Positions 17,774-26,518 of a stretch of DNA of 64,000 nt are shown in pieces. Position 1 is the first letter of the stretch; every line of letters begins with the position of its first letter. Where the stretch lies: NCBI RefSeq assembly GCF_015553625.1, contig NZ_JADNGY010000008.1, positions 1 through 64,000 of the forward strand, given 5' to 3'. The stretch is from Streptococcus australis (lineage in GTDB: Bacteria; Bacillota; Bacilli; Lactobacillales; Streptococcaceae). The notes under the pieces are model-generated. The model was not told the origin of the DNA. It ran no database searches and worked only from the letters and a program-made list of their open reading frames with translations. The translations under genes and the position numbers were made by a program.

Positions 17774-18796
17774 TTAGTTAGTGAAGTCAAGTACCATACG
17801 TCCTTGAATGGTTCCGGCTTCCATTTCGTCAAAGACCTTAACAGCATCTTCTACTGGACGTTTTTGAACGACTGGCACTACCAAACCTTCTGCACCAAAT
17901 TGGAAAGCTTCTTCTAAGTCTTTACGAGTTCCAACAAGAGAACCAATGACTTGGATACCATCTAATACTGTTTTCACAATGCTGAGCTCCATCATTTCAG
18001 AAGGAAGTCCGACTGCAACAACGCGACCACCCGCACGAACTGAATCTACTGCTTGGTTGAAGGCTACTTTAGAAACGGCTGTTACGACAGCAGAGTGAGC
18101 TCCACCATTTGTTTTTTCTTTGATCAATCCTGGGACATCTTCGACTTCACGACCATTAATGACAAAGTCTGCCCCAACTTCTTTAGCCAATTCGAGTTTA
18201 TCATTGTTGATATCAACAGCGATGACATGAGCGTTGAAGACTTTCTTGGCATATTGAACAGCTAAGTTACCCAAGCCACCAGCTCCATAGATAACGATCC
18301 ATTGGCCTGGTTCAGCTTTGGCTTCTTTGATAGCTTTGTAGGTTGTAACACCGGCACAGGTAATAGAAGAAGCTTGGGCTGGATCTAATCCCTCTGGTAC
18401 TTTTACTGCGTAGTCTGCAGTTACGATACATTGTTCAGCCATTCCTCCATCAACAGAGTAACCAGCATTTTTTACAGTACGGCAAAGAGTTTCGCGACCA
18501 GTTGTACAGTATTCACAAGTGCCACATCCTTCGAAGAACCAAGCAACACTGACACGGTCACCAACTTTTAAACTTGTCACATCTGGAGCAAGTTCTTTAA
18601 CAATCCCGATTCCTTCGTGTCCAAGAACACGGCCTGGAACTTTACCGAAGTCTCCGTGAGCAACGTGCAAGTCCGTGTGGCAGACACCACAGTATTCGAT
18701 TTGAACAAGAGCTTCCCCTGTTTCTAATGGGCGCATCTCCTTGTTTGCAACAATTTCAACACCAGTACCTTCTGGATTTACAACAACAGCTTTCAT
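17774..18796 (-). CDS. adhP: zinc-dependent alcohol dehydrogenase
   Basis: AdhP interconverts primary alcohols and aldehydes with NAD and probably serves ethanol/acetaldehyde redox balance. The 340-residue MDR enzyme has catalytic zinc ligands in CGVCHTDLH and GHEGIG, structural zinc cysteines in [15 protein letters not shown], and the Rossmann motif [12 protein letters not shown] 18796 follows GAGGAGG; an earlier start at 18811 lies before that site. A cre site overlaps its promoter, so glucose repression is likely. The same adhP/manLMN neighbourhood occurs in S. pneumoniae. Confidence 0.93.
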   Translation of the reverse strand: MKAVVVNPEGTGVEIVANKEMRPLETGEALVQIEYCGVCHTDLHVAHGDFGKVPGRVLGHEGIGIVKELAPDVTSLKVGDRVSVAWFFEGCGTCEYCTTGRETLCRTVKNAGYSVDGGMAEQCIVTADYAVKVPEGLDPAQASSITCAGVTTYKAIKEAKAEPGQWIVIYGAGGLGNLAVQYAKKVFNAHVIAVDINNDKLELAKEVGADFVINGREVEDVPGLIKEKTNGGAHSAVVTAVSKVAFNQAVDSVRAGGRVVAVGLPSEMMELSIVKTVLDGIQVIGSLVGTRKDLEEAFQFGAEGLVVPVVQKRPVEDAVKVFDEMEAGTIQGRMVLDFTN

Positions 18797-18913
18797 AGTT
18801 TTCCTCCTCAAGAGCTTAGTTGAATTAGAGACGGTAATAAAACGAGAAGTAACATCACTTGAATCATTATCGTATGAAACGAGCTAGGCTCCTTTTTTAT
18901 TTTTGTTATGTTA

Positions 18914-18953
18914 ATTTTATCACAAACTCCATCAGTTAGCAAGCGTTTACATA
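18914..18953 (-). promoter_or_regulatory. adhP promoter with cre site
   Basis: TTGCTA (18942-18937), 17 bases, TAAAAT (18919-18914). ATGTAAACGCTTGCTA (18953-18938) fits the CcpA cre consensus and covers the -35. The leader to adhP is about 110 bases and shows no clear structure. Confidence 0.75.
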
Positions 18954-19033
18954 GAAAAATTTTCTGAAAATAAACTTAACTGGTTAAATTATTTTCAGAA
19001 AAAGTCCCTATAAAGTTTCGTATGTTTGAGAAA

Positions 19034-19075
19034 ACAAAAAAGCTTGAATCCTTTCTTGTAAAAGGTGATTCAAGC
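19034..19075 (-). terminator. terminator of the Cof phosphatase gene
   Basis: GCTTGAATC (19042-19050) pairs with GATTCAAGC (19067-19075). On the minus strand the stem is followed by TTTTTTG. Confidence 0.8.
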
Positions 19076-19087
19076 GATTCACTTTAT

Positions 19088-19900
19088 TTATAGGAAGAGT
19101 TTTTCTAGTTGACGAGCAACGCCGTCCTGATCATTTGTATACTCGGTTTGTTTATCGGCATAGGGGAGGAGGACAGGATTGGCGTTTTTCATTGCATAAC
19201 CAGTTCCTGCGAAAGCCAACATGTCTGTATCGTTTTGTTCGTCTCCAAAGGCAATCAGATCTTTCCGATTAAGTCCGTAAGTCTCGAGGAGATAGTTGAG
19301 GGCAAAGGCCTTATTGACGCCTTTTGGAGCACATTCAAGAATGTTGAGGGGACCACCCCAGCTATTGATTTCTAGATCGTGATGGTAGTAATCACGCATT
19401 TCTTCGGCTAAAGCATACTTATCTTCAGCGCGTGTTTGAAAGAGGATGGCGTTTGGGTTTTCGGTAACTTTACGGGCTTCGAATTTTGTTTTGGAGGAGA
19501 TTTTTGAAACCCCAAATAAGGCGGGATCAATCGTATGGTGGTAGGTATGGGTGACATAAAACTTATTTCGGTACTCTCCTGCAATAAAGTCCGCCTGGAT
19601 GTCATTTTCTCTCTCGACCATATCGAGGAGGTATTTTTTATCAAGGGTCATGGATAGTTCTTTCGACCATTTTTTATTTGGAATATGAGTGAGAGCGCCG
19701 TTAAAGTTAATCATGGGACTTTCCAATCCCAATTCCTTATAGATGTGATCTGCCATTCGATAGGGACGCCCAGTTGTAATAATGACCTGGTGGCCTTGTT
19801 CACTGACTTTCTGGATGGTTTCAATCGTATAGGATGATAATTTGCTCTCAGAATTTAATAAGGTGCCATCTAAATCGACAGCAATTAGTTTTTTATTCAT
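19088..19900 (-). CDS. Cof-type HAD-family phosphatase
   Basis: A 270-residue haloacid-dehalogenase phosphatase of the Cof/IIB class. Motif I is DLDGTLLNSESK (about residues 9-20), the second motif TTGRP at about 42-46, and the C-terminal metal-binding motif GDEQNDTDML. Members dephosphorylate sugar phosphates, nucleotides or cofactor precursors; the substrate here cannot be read. The upstream ribosome binding site is weak (GGATT). The gene is monocistronic with its own terminator and is divergent from the purine permease. Confidence 0.88.
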   Translation of the reverse strand: MNKKLIAVDLDGTLLNSESKLSSYTIETIQKVSEQGHQVIITTGRPYRMADHIYKELGLESPMINFNGALTHIPNKKWSKELSMTLDKKYLLDMVERENDIQADFIAGEYRNKFYVTHTYHHTIDPALFGVSKISSKTKFEARKVTENPNAILFQTRAEDKYALAEEMRDYYHHDLEINSWGGPLNILECAPKGVNKAFALNYLLETYGLNRKDLIAFGDEQNDTDMLAFAGTGYAMKNANPVLLPYADKQTEYTNDQDGVARQLEKLFL

Positions 19901-20061
19901 AGGAAGAATCCTTTCATTTGTATGGTTTTTCGAACTCTAAATAAGGAGTATAGAAGTGCCATATTTTAAGAAGAATGCTACCATTATACCAGATAAATAG
20001 GAAAATTTCAGTCTTTCGAATGGTAAATAATGTGGCAGAAAAGATTGTTCAGATGAATCTC

Positions 20062-20109
20062 TTGTAAAAGTGAATGATATTTGATAAGATATTAGTATTG
20101 TTCGTGATT
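20062..20109 (+). promoter_or_regulatory. purine permease promoter with possible PurBox
   Basis: TTGTAA (20062-20067), 17 bases, TAAGAT (20085-20090). Just downstream, the complement of 20097-20109 reads AATCACGAACAAT, matching the PurR PurBox AWWWCCGAACWWT at 11 of 13 positions. No purine riboswitch core is visible, so PurR control is the likelier mode, but this is tentative. Confidence 0.45.
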
Positions 20110-20153
20110 GAGTCGCGAGCAGATTTATTTTTTTTAAGGAGTTTATTAGAAAA

Positions 20154-21575
20154 ATGGATAAGTTTTTTAAACTATCTGAACACGGAACGACGGTTCGTAC
20201 AGAGGTATTAGCTGGTTTAACGACCTTCTTTGCCATGTCTTATATCTTATTTGTAAACCCTCAAATGCTCTCCCAAACAGGAATGCCTGCTCAAGGAGTA
20301 TTTCTAGCAACCATTATTGGGTCAGTCGTCGGGACTCTCATGATGGCTTTCTACGCGAATCTGCCTTATGCCCAAGCACCAGGAATGGGCTTGAATGCCT
20401 TCTTTACCTTTACAGTGGTATTTGGGATGGGCTATTCTTGGAAAGAAGCCTTGGGAATGGTCTTTATTTGCGGACTAATTTCATTGGTTATCACATTAAC
20501 CAATGTTCGGAAAATGATTATTGAGTCCATTCCAAATGCTTTGCGTTCAGCTATTTCAGCTGGTATCGGAATTTTCTTGGCCTATGTTGGAATTAAAAAT
20601 GCTGGCTTGTTGAAGTTTTCGATTGATCCGCATACCTATACGGTGGCAGGAGAAGGGGCTGACAAAGCGAATGCAGCGATTACAGCAAATTCTGCAGCGG
20701 TCCCAGGACTTGTTAGTTTCAATAGTCCGACAGTCCTCCTTGCCTTGGCTGGCTTAGCCATTACTGTTTTCTTTGTCATCAAGGGCATTAAAGGAGGAAT
20801 TATCCTTTCTATCCTTACGACAACAATCCTCGGTATTGTGTTTGGAATTGTTGATCTTTCAACGATTGACTTTGGTAGTACCCATCTTGGAGCAGCTGTC
20901 AATGATCTTGGCAAAATTTTTGGAGCTGCACTTGGTTCAGAAGGATTAGGTTCTTTGATTACCAATACTTCTCGTCTTCCTGAAACCTTGATGGCTATTC
21001 TCGCTTTCTCATTGACAGATATCTTTGATACTATTGGTACCTTGATTGGAACAGGTGAAAAAGTTGGTATTGTTGCCACAAATGGTGAAAATCACCAATC
21101 CGCTAAATTGGATAAAGCCCTTTATTCAGATCTAGTAGCGACATCTGTTGGTGCAATTGCGGGTACTTCGAATGTGACGACTTATGTTGAGTCAGCTGCG
21201 GGTATTGGAGCTGGTGGACGGACTGGTCTGACAGCCCTCGTAGTAGCCCTTTGTTTTGCTGTGTCAAGTATTTTTAGTCCCCTTCTTGCCATTGTTCCAA
21301 CTGCTGCGACAGCACCAATTTTGATTATCGTTGGGATCATGATGTTAAGTAGCTTGAAAAACATCCATTGGGATGATATGGCAGAAGCTGTACCAGCCTT
21401 CTTCACCTCTATCTTTATGGGGTTCAGCTATTCAATCACAAATGGGATTGCAGCAGGTTTTATTACCTATACAGTGACCAAACTTGTCAAAGGTGAAGCC
21501 AAAGATGTTCACAGTATGATTTGGATTTTAGATGCTTTGTTTATCCTGAACTTTATCAGTATGGCCTTGCACTAG
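20154..21575 (+). CDS. NCS2/AzgA-type purine (hypoxanthine/guanine) permease
   Basis: A 473-residue membrane protein with about 12-13 hydrophobic segments. The N-terminus (RTEVLAGLTTFFAMSYILFVNPQML), the APGMGLNAFFTF motif and LTDIFDTIGTLIGTG are hallmarks of the AzgA/PbuG branch, which imports hypoxanthine, guanine or adenine by proton symport, rather than the uracil/xanthine branch. AAGGAG lies upstream of ATG 20154. The gene is monocistronic and ends with a strong terminator. Confidence 0.9.
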   Translation: MDKFFKLSEHGTTVRTEVLAGLTTFFAMSYILFVNPQMLSQTGMPAQGVFLATIIGSVVGTLMMAFYANLPYAQAPGMGLNAFFTFTVVFGMGYSWKEALGMVFICGLISLVITLTNVRKMIIESIPNALRSAISAGIGIFLAYVGIKNAGLLKFSIDPHTYTVAGEGADKANAAITANSAAVPGLVSFNSPTVLLALAGLAITVFFVIKGIKGGIILSILTTTILGIVFGIVDLSTIDFGSTHLGAAVNDLGKIFGAALGSEGLGSLITNTSRLPETLMAILAFSLTDIFDTIGTLIGTGEKVGIVATNGENHQSAKLDKALYSDLVATSVGAIAGTSNVTTYVESAAGIGAGGRTGLTALVVALCFAVSSIFSPLLAIVPTAATAPILIIVGIMMLSSLKNIHWDDMAEAVPAFFTSIFMGFSYSITNGIAAGFITYTVTKLVKGEAKDVHSMIWILDALFILNFISMALH

Positions 21576-21591
21576 AATGGAAATAGAGGAA

Positions 21592-21624
21592 AGCTTGGAC
21601 AAATAGTCCAAGCTTCTTTTTATT
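21592..21624 (+). terminator. terminator after the purine permease
   Basis: AAGCTTGGAC (21592-21601) and GTCCAAGCTT (21607-21616) form a perfect 10-bp stem, then CTTTTTATT. Confidence 0.9.
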
Positions 21625-21686
21625 GTTTCATGTGAGCTAGAAGGATGATTGACTAAAAATTGTGGGCAAGAATCAATTATTTTTGG

Positions 21687-21692
21687 TATAAT
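21687..21692 (+). promoter_or_regulatory. tsaE extended -10 promoter, near-leaderless
   Basis: TATAAT with the TGG extension lies seven bases before the tsaE ATG (21699). The predicted transcript start would fall on or next to the start codon. No well-spaced -35 is visible. Confidence 0.65.
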
Positions 21693-21698
21693 GGTGGA

Positions 21699-22148
21699 AT
21701 GAAAAGTCAAAATGAACAAGAGTTGATTGCGATTGGGAAACAGTTGGGTCAACGATTAGAAAAACAGGATGTAGTGATTCTTACTGGAGATTTGGGGGCA
21801 GGAAAAACAACCTTTACAAAAGGCCTTGCTCAAGGTTTGGACATTCGCCAGATGATCAAAAGTCCTACTTATACTATCGTGAGAGAATATGAAGGACGCT
21901 TGCCCTTGTATCACCTGGATGTCTATCGTATTGGGGACGATCCAGATTCGATTGATTTGGATGACTTTTTATTTGGTGAAGGGGTTACCGTCATTGAATG
22001 GGGAGAGTTGCTAGAGACCAGTCTTCCTGCTGGATATTTAAAGGTTGAACTGCTCAAGGACGGTGACGGACGTGAGATACGCTTGTCAGCTGTCGGTGAA
22101 CGTGCAGAACAATTAAGGGAGTCATTTCTGACTTCTGTAGGAGCTTGA
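21699..22148 (+). CDS. tsaE: tRNA t6A-modification ATPase TsaE
   Basis: TsaE is the ATPase that works with TsaB and TsaD to make N6-threonylcarbamoyl adenosine at position 37 of ANN-reading tRNAs. The 149-residue protein has the P-loop GDLGAGKT (residues 30-37), the SPTYTIVREYEG switch and VIEWGE. ATG 21699 is the family start. A longer reading would begin upstream of the -10. The GNAT gene follows with the TsaE stop lying between its ribosome binding site and its start. Confidence 0.93.
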   Translation: MKSQNEQELIAIGKQLGQRLEKQDVVILTGDLGAGKTTFTKGLAQGLDIRQMIKSPTYTIVREYEGRLPLYHLDVYRIGDDPDSIDLDDFLFGEGVTVIEWGELLETSLPAGYLKVELLKDGDGREIRLSAVGERAEQLRESFLTSVGA

Positions 22149-22150
22149 AG

Positions 22151-22684
22151 ATGGAACAGGTACTAGATCTCTTTTTGAAAGAGGCTGAAGCTTCGGATGC
22201 ACAGTCTTTACTTGAATTTTTTAAAGATGTAGCGACTGAATCTGATTTTACGACCTTGGCTCCAGAAGGACTTGGGATGACCAAGCAAGAGTTGGAAATG
22301 TTTGTGGAAAAACAAGCGCAAACAGACAATCAATTATGTCTCTTGTTATACTTGGGTGAGGATCTGGTAGGCGTCTTAAATATTGTCGCGGATCAAAATA
22401 GAGCCTTGCGCCATATTGGAGATCTCTTTATTGTTATCCGGAAGATATACTGGAATAAAGGCTTAGGTCGCCTTCTTCTAGAAGAAGGAATCGCATGGGC
22501 GGAAGGTACCAACCTCCTTCGGAAGTTAGACCTCAGTGTCCAAGTTCGAAATGAACGGGCTATCCATCTCTACCAAACGCTAGGATTTGAAATTGAAGGT
22601 CTCCGCAAGAGAGGCCTGTACAAGGAAGGGGAATATCTGGATGTTTACCTAATGGGCAAACTGATAGATGGACAGAATCAATGA
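22151..22684 (+). CDS. GNAT-family N-acetyltransferase
   Basis: A 177-residue acetyl-CoA-dependent transferase. The motif A region NKGLGRLLLEEGIAWAEG and the later NERAIHLYQTLGFEIEG are typical of GNAT enzymes. The substrate is not identifiable; neighbours in many Firmicutes include tsaE, so a ribosomal or tRNA-related target is possible but unproven. ATG 22151 is used with AGGAG eight bases upstream. It overlaps the LCP gene by four bases (ATGA), forming a tsaE-GNAT-LCP operon. Confidence 0.88.
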   Translation: MEQVLDLFLKEAEASDAQSLLEFFKDVATESDFTTLAPEGLGMTKQELEMFVEKQAQTDNQLCLLLYLGEDLVGVLNIVADQNRALRHIGDLFIVIRKIYWNKGLGRLLLEEGIAWAEGTNLLRKLDLSVQVRNERAIHLYQTLGFEIEGLRKRGLYKEGEYLDVYLMGKLIDGQNQ

Positions 22685-23847
22685 TTAAAAAAATTCTATT
22701 AATGTTTTTTAGTTTGTTAGCAGTAACGACGATTGGGATTGGGGCGTACGGGTTGACCATCCTTAATCAGTCAACAAATACGTTGAGTAAGACCTACAAA
22801 GGGATTGGCGGTGAAAACAATGTCATTGCAGAAAACAAACCAATGACCATCTTGCTCATGGGGGTTGATACTGGATCAGGCTCACGAGAGGATCAGTGGG
22901 TAGGAAACAGTGATACGATGATTCTGGTGACGGTGAATCCACAGACCCGTGAAACAACCATTATGAGCTTGGAACGAGATATCTTAACCAATATTACGCA
23001 GGATGGAGAAACTTTTCAAGCTAAGCTGAACGCAGCTTATGCTCAAGGTGGGGCCGAGTTGGCCATTGAAACCATCCAAGATTTGATGAATATTCATATT
23101 GACCGTTATGCGATGATTAATATGAAAGGCCTAGTCCAACTGGTTGATAAGGTCGGCGGAATAACGGTAAACAATCCATTTGATTTCGATATTTCGATTG
23201 AAGAAAATGAACCGGAGTATACAGCTAAAATTCCACCTGGTCGTCAAGAAATTGACGGAGAACAAGCGTTAGTATACTCACGGATGCGTTATCAAGATCC
23301 AGAAGGAGACTATGGTCGTCAAAAACGTCAACGAGAAGTCATCGAAAAGATCATCAAGAAAATATTGACTTTGGATGGTCTGAGCAATTATCAAGGAATT
23401 ATTGAAGCGGTTAGTGATAATATGCAGACCAATATCTCCTTGGATACGGATAGTTTGATGCAGTTGATGGGCTATCGAGATGCCTTGAAGAACATTCGTA
23501 TGGAACAGTTGAAAGGTGAAGATGCTACCCTTGCCGATGGCGGAAGTTACCAAATTGTTACTTCAGAACACCTGTTGAAGATGCAGAATATACTGCGTAA
23601 AAGTCTTGGTTTATCGCCTTTGCGCAAGCTTAAAACGAGTGCTGTTTTATTAGATGGAGACGAAGCTAGTGGAACTGTTTCATCAGAAAGTGGTGAAGCT
23701 TCAGTAGAATCGAGCCAGGATACTGGTGGAGGATATTATGAACCTTCCTATGTTCCAGAAACTACTGTAAGCTCAGAAGCAATTACACAATACCAACCTA
23801 CCACTCCTTCTGCGGATACAACGGTAGCTGGTGCTGGAGGAAACTAA
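22681..23847 (+). CDS. lytR: LytR-CpsA-Psr family cell-wall ligase
   Basis: LCP proteins attach teichoic acids or capsule to peptidoglycan outside the membrane. The 388-residue protein has one N-terminal signal anchor (about 5-27), then the LCP domain with LLMGVDTGSG, the Arg-containing MSLERDI and the RMRYQDPEGDYGRQKRQ motif that binds the polyprenyl pyrophosphate. A Ser/Gly/Thr-rich tail of about 75 residues follows. It is the last gene of the operon. The historic name LytR (regulator) is misleading. Confidence 0.93.
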   Translation: MIKKILLMFFSLLAVTTIGIGAYGLTILNQSTNTLSKTYKGIGGENNVIAENKPMTILLMGVDTGSGSREDQWVGNSDTMILVTVNPQTRETTIMSLERDILTNITQDGETFQAKLNAAYAQGGAELAIETIQDLMNIHIDRYAMINMKGLVQLVDKVGGITVNNPFDFDISIEENEPEYTAKIPPGRQEIDGEQALVYSRMRYQDPEGDYGRQKRQREVIEKIIKKILTLDGLSNYQGIIEAVSDNMQTNISLDTDSLMQLMGYRDALKNIRMEQLKGEDATLADGGSYQIVTSEHLLKMQNILRKSLGLSPLRKLKTSAVLLDGDEASGTVSSESGEASVESSQDTGGGYYEPSYVPETTVSSEAITQYQPTTPSADTTVAGAGGN

Positions 23848-23865
23848 ATCATTTCTCTTCTAAAA

Positions 23866-23904
23866 ATAAAAAGGTTTTGAGACGACTGTCTCAAAACCTT
23901 TTTT
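23866..23904. terminator. bidirectional terminator between lytR and the hit pair
   Basis: GGTTTTGAGAC (23873-23883) and GTCTCAAAACC (23888-23898) form a perfect stem with A and T runs on the two sides, serving both convergent transcripts. Confidence 0.9.
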
Positions 23905-23906
23905 GC

Positions 23907-24200
23907 TTATTCGTGATTTGATTTCTCAGACCAAATAGTTTGGATTTGTTCTACAGAAGCATTGGCTTGCTGAGAGAAGACCCTTGCTTTATAGGAAAAG
24001 TCTTCCAGTAATTGATTTAAAAGGACTCTTTGATCTTGGATGATTTCAATATTTTTTTTGATGTTAGAAAGGTTTGATTGGATTCCTTCGGTTAGTTGTT
24101 TGGTTTCACTGAATTCATTTTTCAGAGGTTCGCGATTTTTAACAAGCTGATAGCTGATGGTTGCTCCAGTCGCAAACCAAAATAGATCTCTTAATTTCAT
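23907..24200 (-). CDS. small hypothetical protein downstream of hit
   Basis: A 97-residue protein with one short N-terminal hydrophobic stretch (LFWFATGATISYQLV, about 6-20) followed by a long, probably coiled-coil helix rich in Gln/Glu/Asn. The layout resembles YtxH-like membrane-tethered small proteins. I do not recognise a function. AAGGAG precedes ATG 24200. It follows hit by 13 bases and shares its promoter and the bidirectional terminator, so it is probably a real gene of the same unit. Confidence 0.8.
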   Translation of the reverse strand: MKLRDLFWFATGATISYQLVKNREPLKNEFSETKQLTEGIQSNLSNIKKNIEIIQDQRVLLNQLLEDFSYKARVFSQQANASVEQIQTIWSEKSNHE

Positions 24201-24213
24201 AGTAAGCTCCTTT

Positions 24214-24627
24214 TTAATGGTTTGAGATATCCTTGGCTAATTGGACAAGGTGATTAAAATCGGGTTCATGGGCAATGAAATCAATCTTTAAGTCGTCATC
24301 TTGAGAGTAGCGTGGAAGAATATGGACATGAGTATGGAAGACAGATTGTCCTGCGATTTCTTCCATATTACTAATGATATTCATCCCTTGAGGTTGCGTA
24401 GCACTTTCCACTTTTTTGGTGACTGTTGAAACGACGTTAAAGAGATCAGCCGTTTCATCTGGTGTCATTTCCAACAGATTGCGGGCATGTTTTTTTGGAA
24501 TCACAAGGGTATGGCCTGGAGTGACCTGAGAGATATCTAAAAAAGCAAGAAAATGGTCGTCTTCGTAGACCTTAGAAGCAGGAATATCTCCAGAAACAAT
24601 CTTACAAAAAATACAATCCGAAACCAT
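24214..24627 (-). CDS. hit: HIT-family nucleotide hydrolase
   Basis: HIT proteins hydrolyse AMP-linked or dinucleoside phosphates. The 137-residue protein has the zinc-type start CIFCKIVSGDIP and the catalytic triad motif HTHVHILPR (about 98-106). It is full length for the Hint branch. A GAGG lies before ATG 24627. It is divergent from ecsA, a pairing seen in many Firmicutes. Confidence 0.93.
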   Translation of the reverse strand: MVSDCIFCKIVSGDIPASKVYEDDHFLAFLDISQVTPGHTLVIPKKHARNLLEMTPDETADLFNVVSTVTKKVESATQPQGMNIISNMEEIAGQSVFHTHVHILPRYSQDDDLKIDFIAHEPDFNHLVQLAKDISNH

Positions 24628-24653
24628 AAATATACCTCAATTTAGCTAGATTT

Positions 24654-24676
24654 TGTTATAATATAAGAACATTATA
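24654..24676. promoter_or_regulatory. overlapping divergent promoters of hit and ecsA
   Basis: Plus strand: TATAAT at 24657-24662 with TGT extension, for ecsA. Minus strand: TATAAT at 24676-24671 with TGG extension, for hit. The two -10 boxes are eight bases apart, so the two polymerases should compete. Confidence 0.7.
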
Positions 24677-24694
24677 CCAGAAAGCAAAGAAAAT

Positions 24695-25426
24695 ATGTTA
24701 GAAATAAAAAACCTGACAGGAGGCTATGTCAATATCCCTGTCTTAAAAGATGTTAGTTTTGAGGTTGGCGATGGTCAATTGATTGGATTGATTGGCTTGA
24801 ATGGAGCAGGAAAGTCAACGACCATTAATGAAATTATAGGTCTCCTGCGTCCCTATGCTGGTGAAATCCGGATTGATGGCTTGACTCTAGTGGCTTCTCC
24901 AAGTGCTTATCGCAAAAAAATTGGTTATATCCCAGAAACCCCTAGCCTTTATGAAGAATTAACTTTACGTGAGCATATTGAGACAGTAGCTATGGCCTAT
25001 GATTTGGATCAAGAAGCTGTTTTTGCGCGTGTGACTCCTCTCCTGAAGCAATTTCGACTAGAGGAAAAATTGGATTGGTTTCCTGTCCATTTTTCTAAGG
25101 GGATGAAACAAAAGGTCATGATCATTTGTGCCTTTGCTGTTGATCCAAGTTTGTTTATTGTGGATGAGCCCTTTTTAGGCTTAGATCCAGTTGCAATCTC
25201 AGATTTAATTCAACTATTGAATGCAGAGAAAGAAAAAGGAAAATCTATTTTAATGAGTACCCATGTTCTGGATTCTGCTGAAAAAATGTGTGATGCCTTT
25301 GTCATCCTCCATAAGGGACAGGTCCGTGCCCAGGGGACTTTAGAGGAATTGCGAAAAGAGTTTGGAATGGCAGATGCGGATTTGAATGAGATTTACCTTG
25401 CACTAACAAAAGAGGCTGACCGATGA
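24695..25426 (+). CDS. ecsA: ABC transporter ATP-binding protein EcsA
   Basis: The 243-residue ATPase energises the EcsB membrane protein. Walker A is GLNGAGKST (about 36-44), Walker B is LFIVDEPFLGLDP, and the signature is the divergent SKGMKQK in place of LSGGQ, as is usual in this subfamily. Ecs affects protein secretion, RseP-type membrane proteolysis and competence in other Firmicutes; the transported molecule is not settled. It overlaps ecsB by four bases. Confidence 0.9.
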   Translation: MLEIKNLTGGYVNIPVLKDVSFEVGDGQLIGLIGLNGAGKSTTINEIIGLLRPYAGEIRIDGLTLVASPSAYRKKIGYIPETPSLYEELTLREHIETVAMAYDLDQEAVFARVTPLLKQFRLEEKLDWFPVHFSKGMKQKVMIICAFAVDPSLFIVDEPFLGLDPVAISDLIQLLNAEKEKGKSILMSTHVLDSAEKMCDAFVILHKGQVRAQGTLEELRKEFGMADADLNEIYLALTKEADR

Positions 25427-26478
25427 TAGAAGTACTAAAAAAGAGGAAAGCGAGCTTTCGCAATCAGTGTTTGAAATATTCTCGCTATGTGTTTAATGAT
25501 CACTTTGTTCTCTTTCTCTTGATTTTTCTAGGTTTTTTAGCAGTTCAGTACAGCCAATTTTTGCGCTCTCTACCAGAAGATAAGAGCCTTCTCCTCCTTG
25601 TACTTGTCCTAGCTCCCTTTCTCCTGCTTCCTGTTGGTTCAATCGCAACCTATGTTGAGAAGCCAGACATGATTTTCCTCCTAGTAAAAGAAGAGGAATT
25701 GAAGGGCTATTTGAAACAACAAACCTTACGAGCGACTATTTTCTGGGGAATTGTGCAAACCTTTGTGCTTGTCCTGTTTGTCCCTTTGGCTCTGGCTTTA
25801 GGACTGTCTCTTGCCATTGTAGGGGTTTATTTGGTTGCTCTCTTTCTCTTGAAAGTTCTTGTTTTTCAAGGGAAGGGGAAAAGATTCTATAACCAGGCGG
25901 GTCTTGATTGGAAGCGAATCGTAGAGCTTGAAAACCTGAGAAAGCAAAGTATTCTAAGGTTTTTTGCCCTTTTTACAACAGTAAAAGGAATGACTAATAG
26001 CGTAAAACGGCGGGCTTATTTAGATAAGCTGACAAAAATGGTTCCGAAAGTCAGCGACAAGACCTGGAACAACTTGTATCTCCGTTCTTATCTCAGAAAT
26101 GGGGATCTGTTTTCCATGAGCCTGCGTCTATTAGGACTATCAATAGCGGTCTTTCTCTTCATCCCGCAAACACTAGTAGCAGTGGCTGTCACTGGGCTCT
26201 TGAATTATTTACTTGTTTTTCAATTGCTTGGACTCTACAAGGCCTTTGACTATCAATATTTAACGCGACTTTTCCCCTTGGAAAATCGTGCTAAGACACG
26301 AGGGCTTCTTCAAACAGTTCAATCGGTGACTTTGTTTGTGGCTCTCATCGAGGGAGGCCTAGGATTGGTGGTCTTTGAAGACAAACTTCTTGTCTTGGCC
26401 TTGCTAGCTTTCACAGCCTTTTTAGCCTATGTTTATGCACCTTTCAAGGTGAGACGATTAGTTGACGAAACGCCTTAA
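25423..26478 (+). CDS. ecsB: ABC transporter membrane protein EcsB
   Basis: A 351-residue protein with about six to eight hydrophobic segments arranged in two groups (about 25-150 and 225-345), separated by a basic cytoplasmic loop. This is the EcsB pattern. It is coupled to ecsA. ccrZ begins 40 bases further on, so ecsAB-ccrZ-trmB look like one operon. Confidence 0.88.
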   Translation: MIEVLKKRKASFRNQCLKYSRYVFNDHFVLFLLIFLGFLAVQYSQFLRSLPEDKSLLLLVLVLAPFLLLPVGSIATYVEKPDMIFLLVKEEELKGYLKQQTLRATIFWGIVQTFVLVLFVPLALALGLSLAIVGVYLVALFLLKVLVFQGKGKRFYNQAGLDWKRIVELENLRKQSILRFFALFTTVKGMTNSVKRRAYLDKLTKMVPKVSDKTWNNLYLRSYLRNGDLFSMSLRLLGLSIAVFLFIPQTLVAVAVTGLLNYLLVFQLLGLYKAFDYQYLTRLFPLENRAKTRGLLQTVQSVTLFVALIEGGLGLVVFEDKLLVLALLAFTAFLAYVYAPFKVRRLVDETP

Positions 26479-26518
26479 AATTAGTAAAATAGATGGGAAA
26501 CTTTTTACGGAGGAATAG

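Noticed and set aside
20000..20153. Purine riboswitch upstream of the purine permease
   Set aside because: The conserved core loops and the P1 stem are not present in the leader; a PurBox-like site is the better, still weak, candidate.
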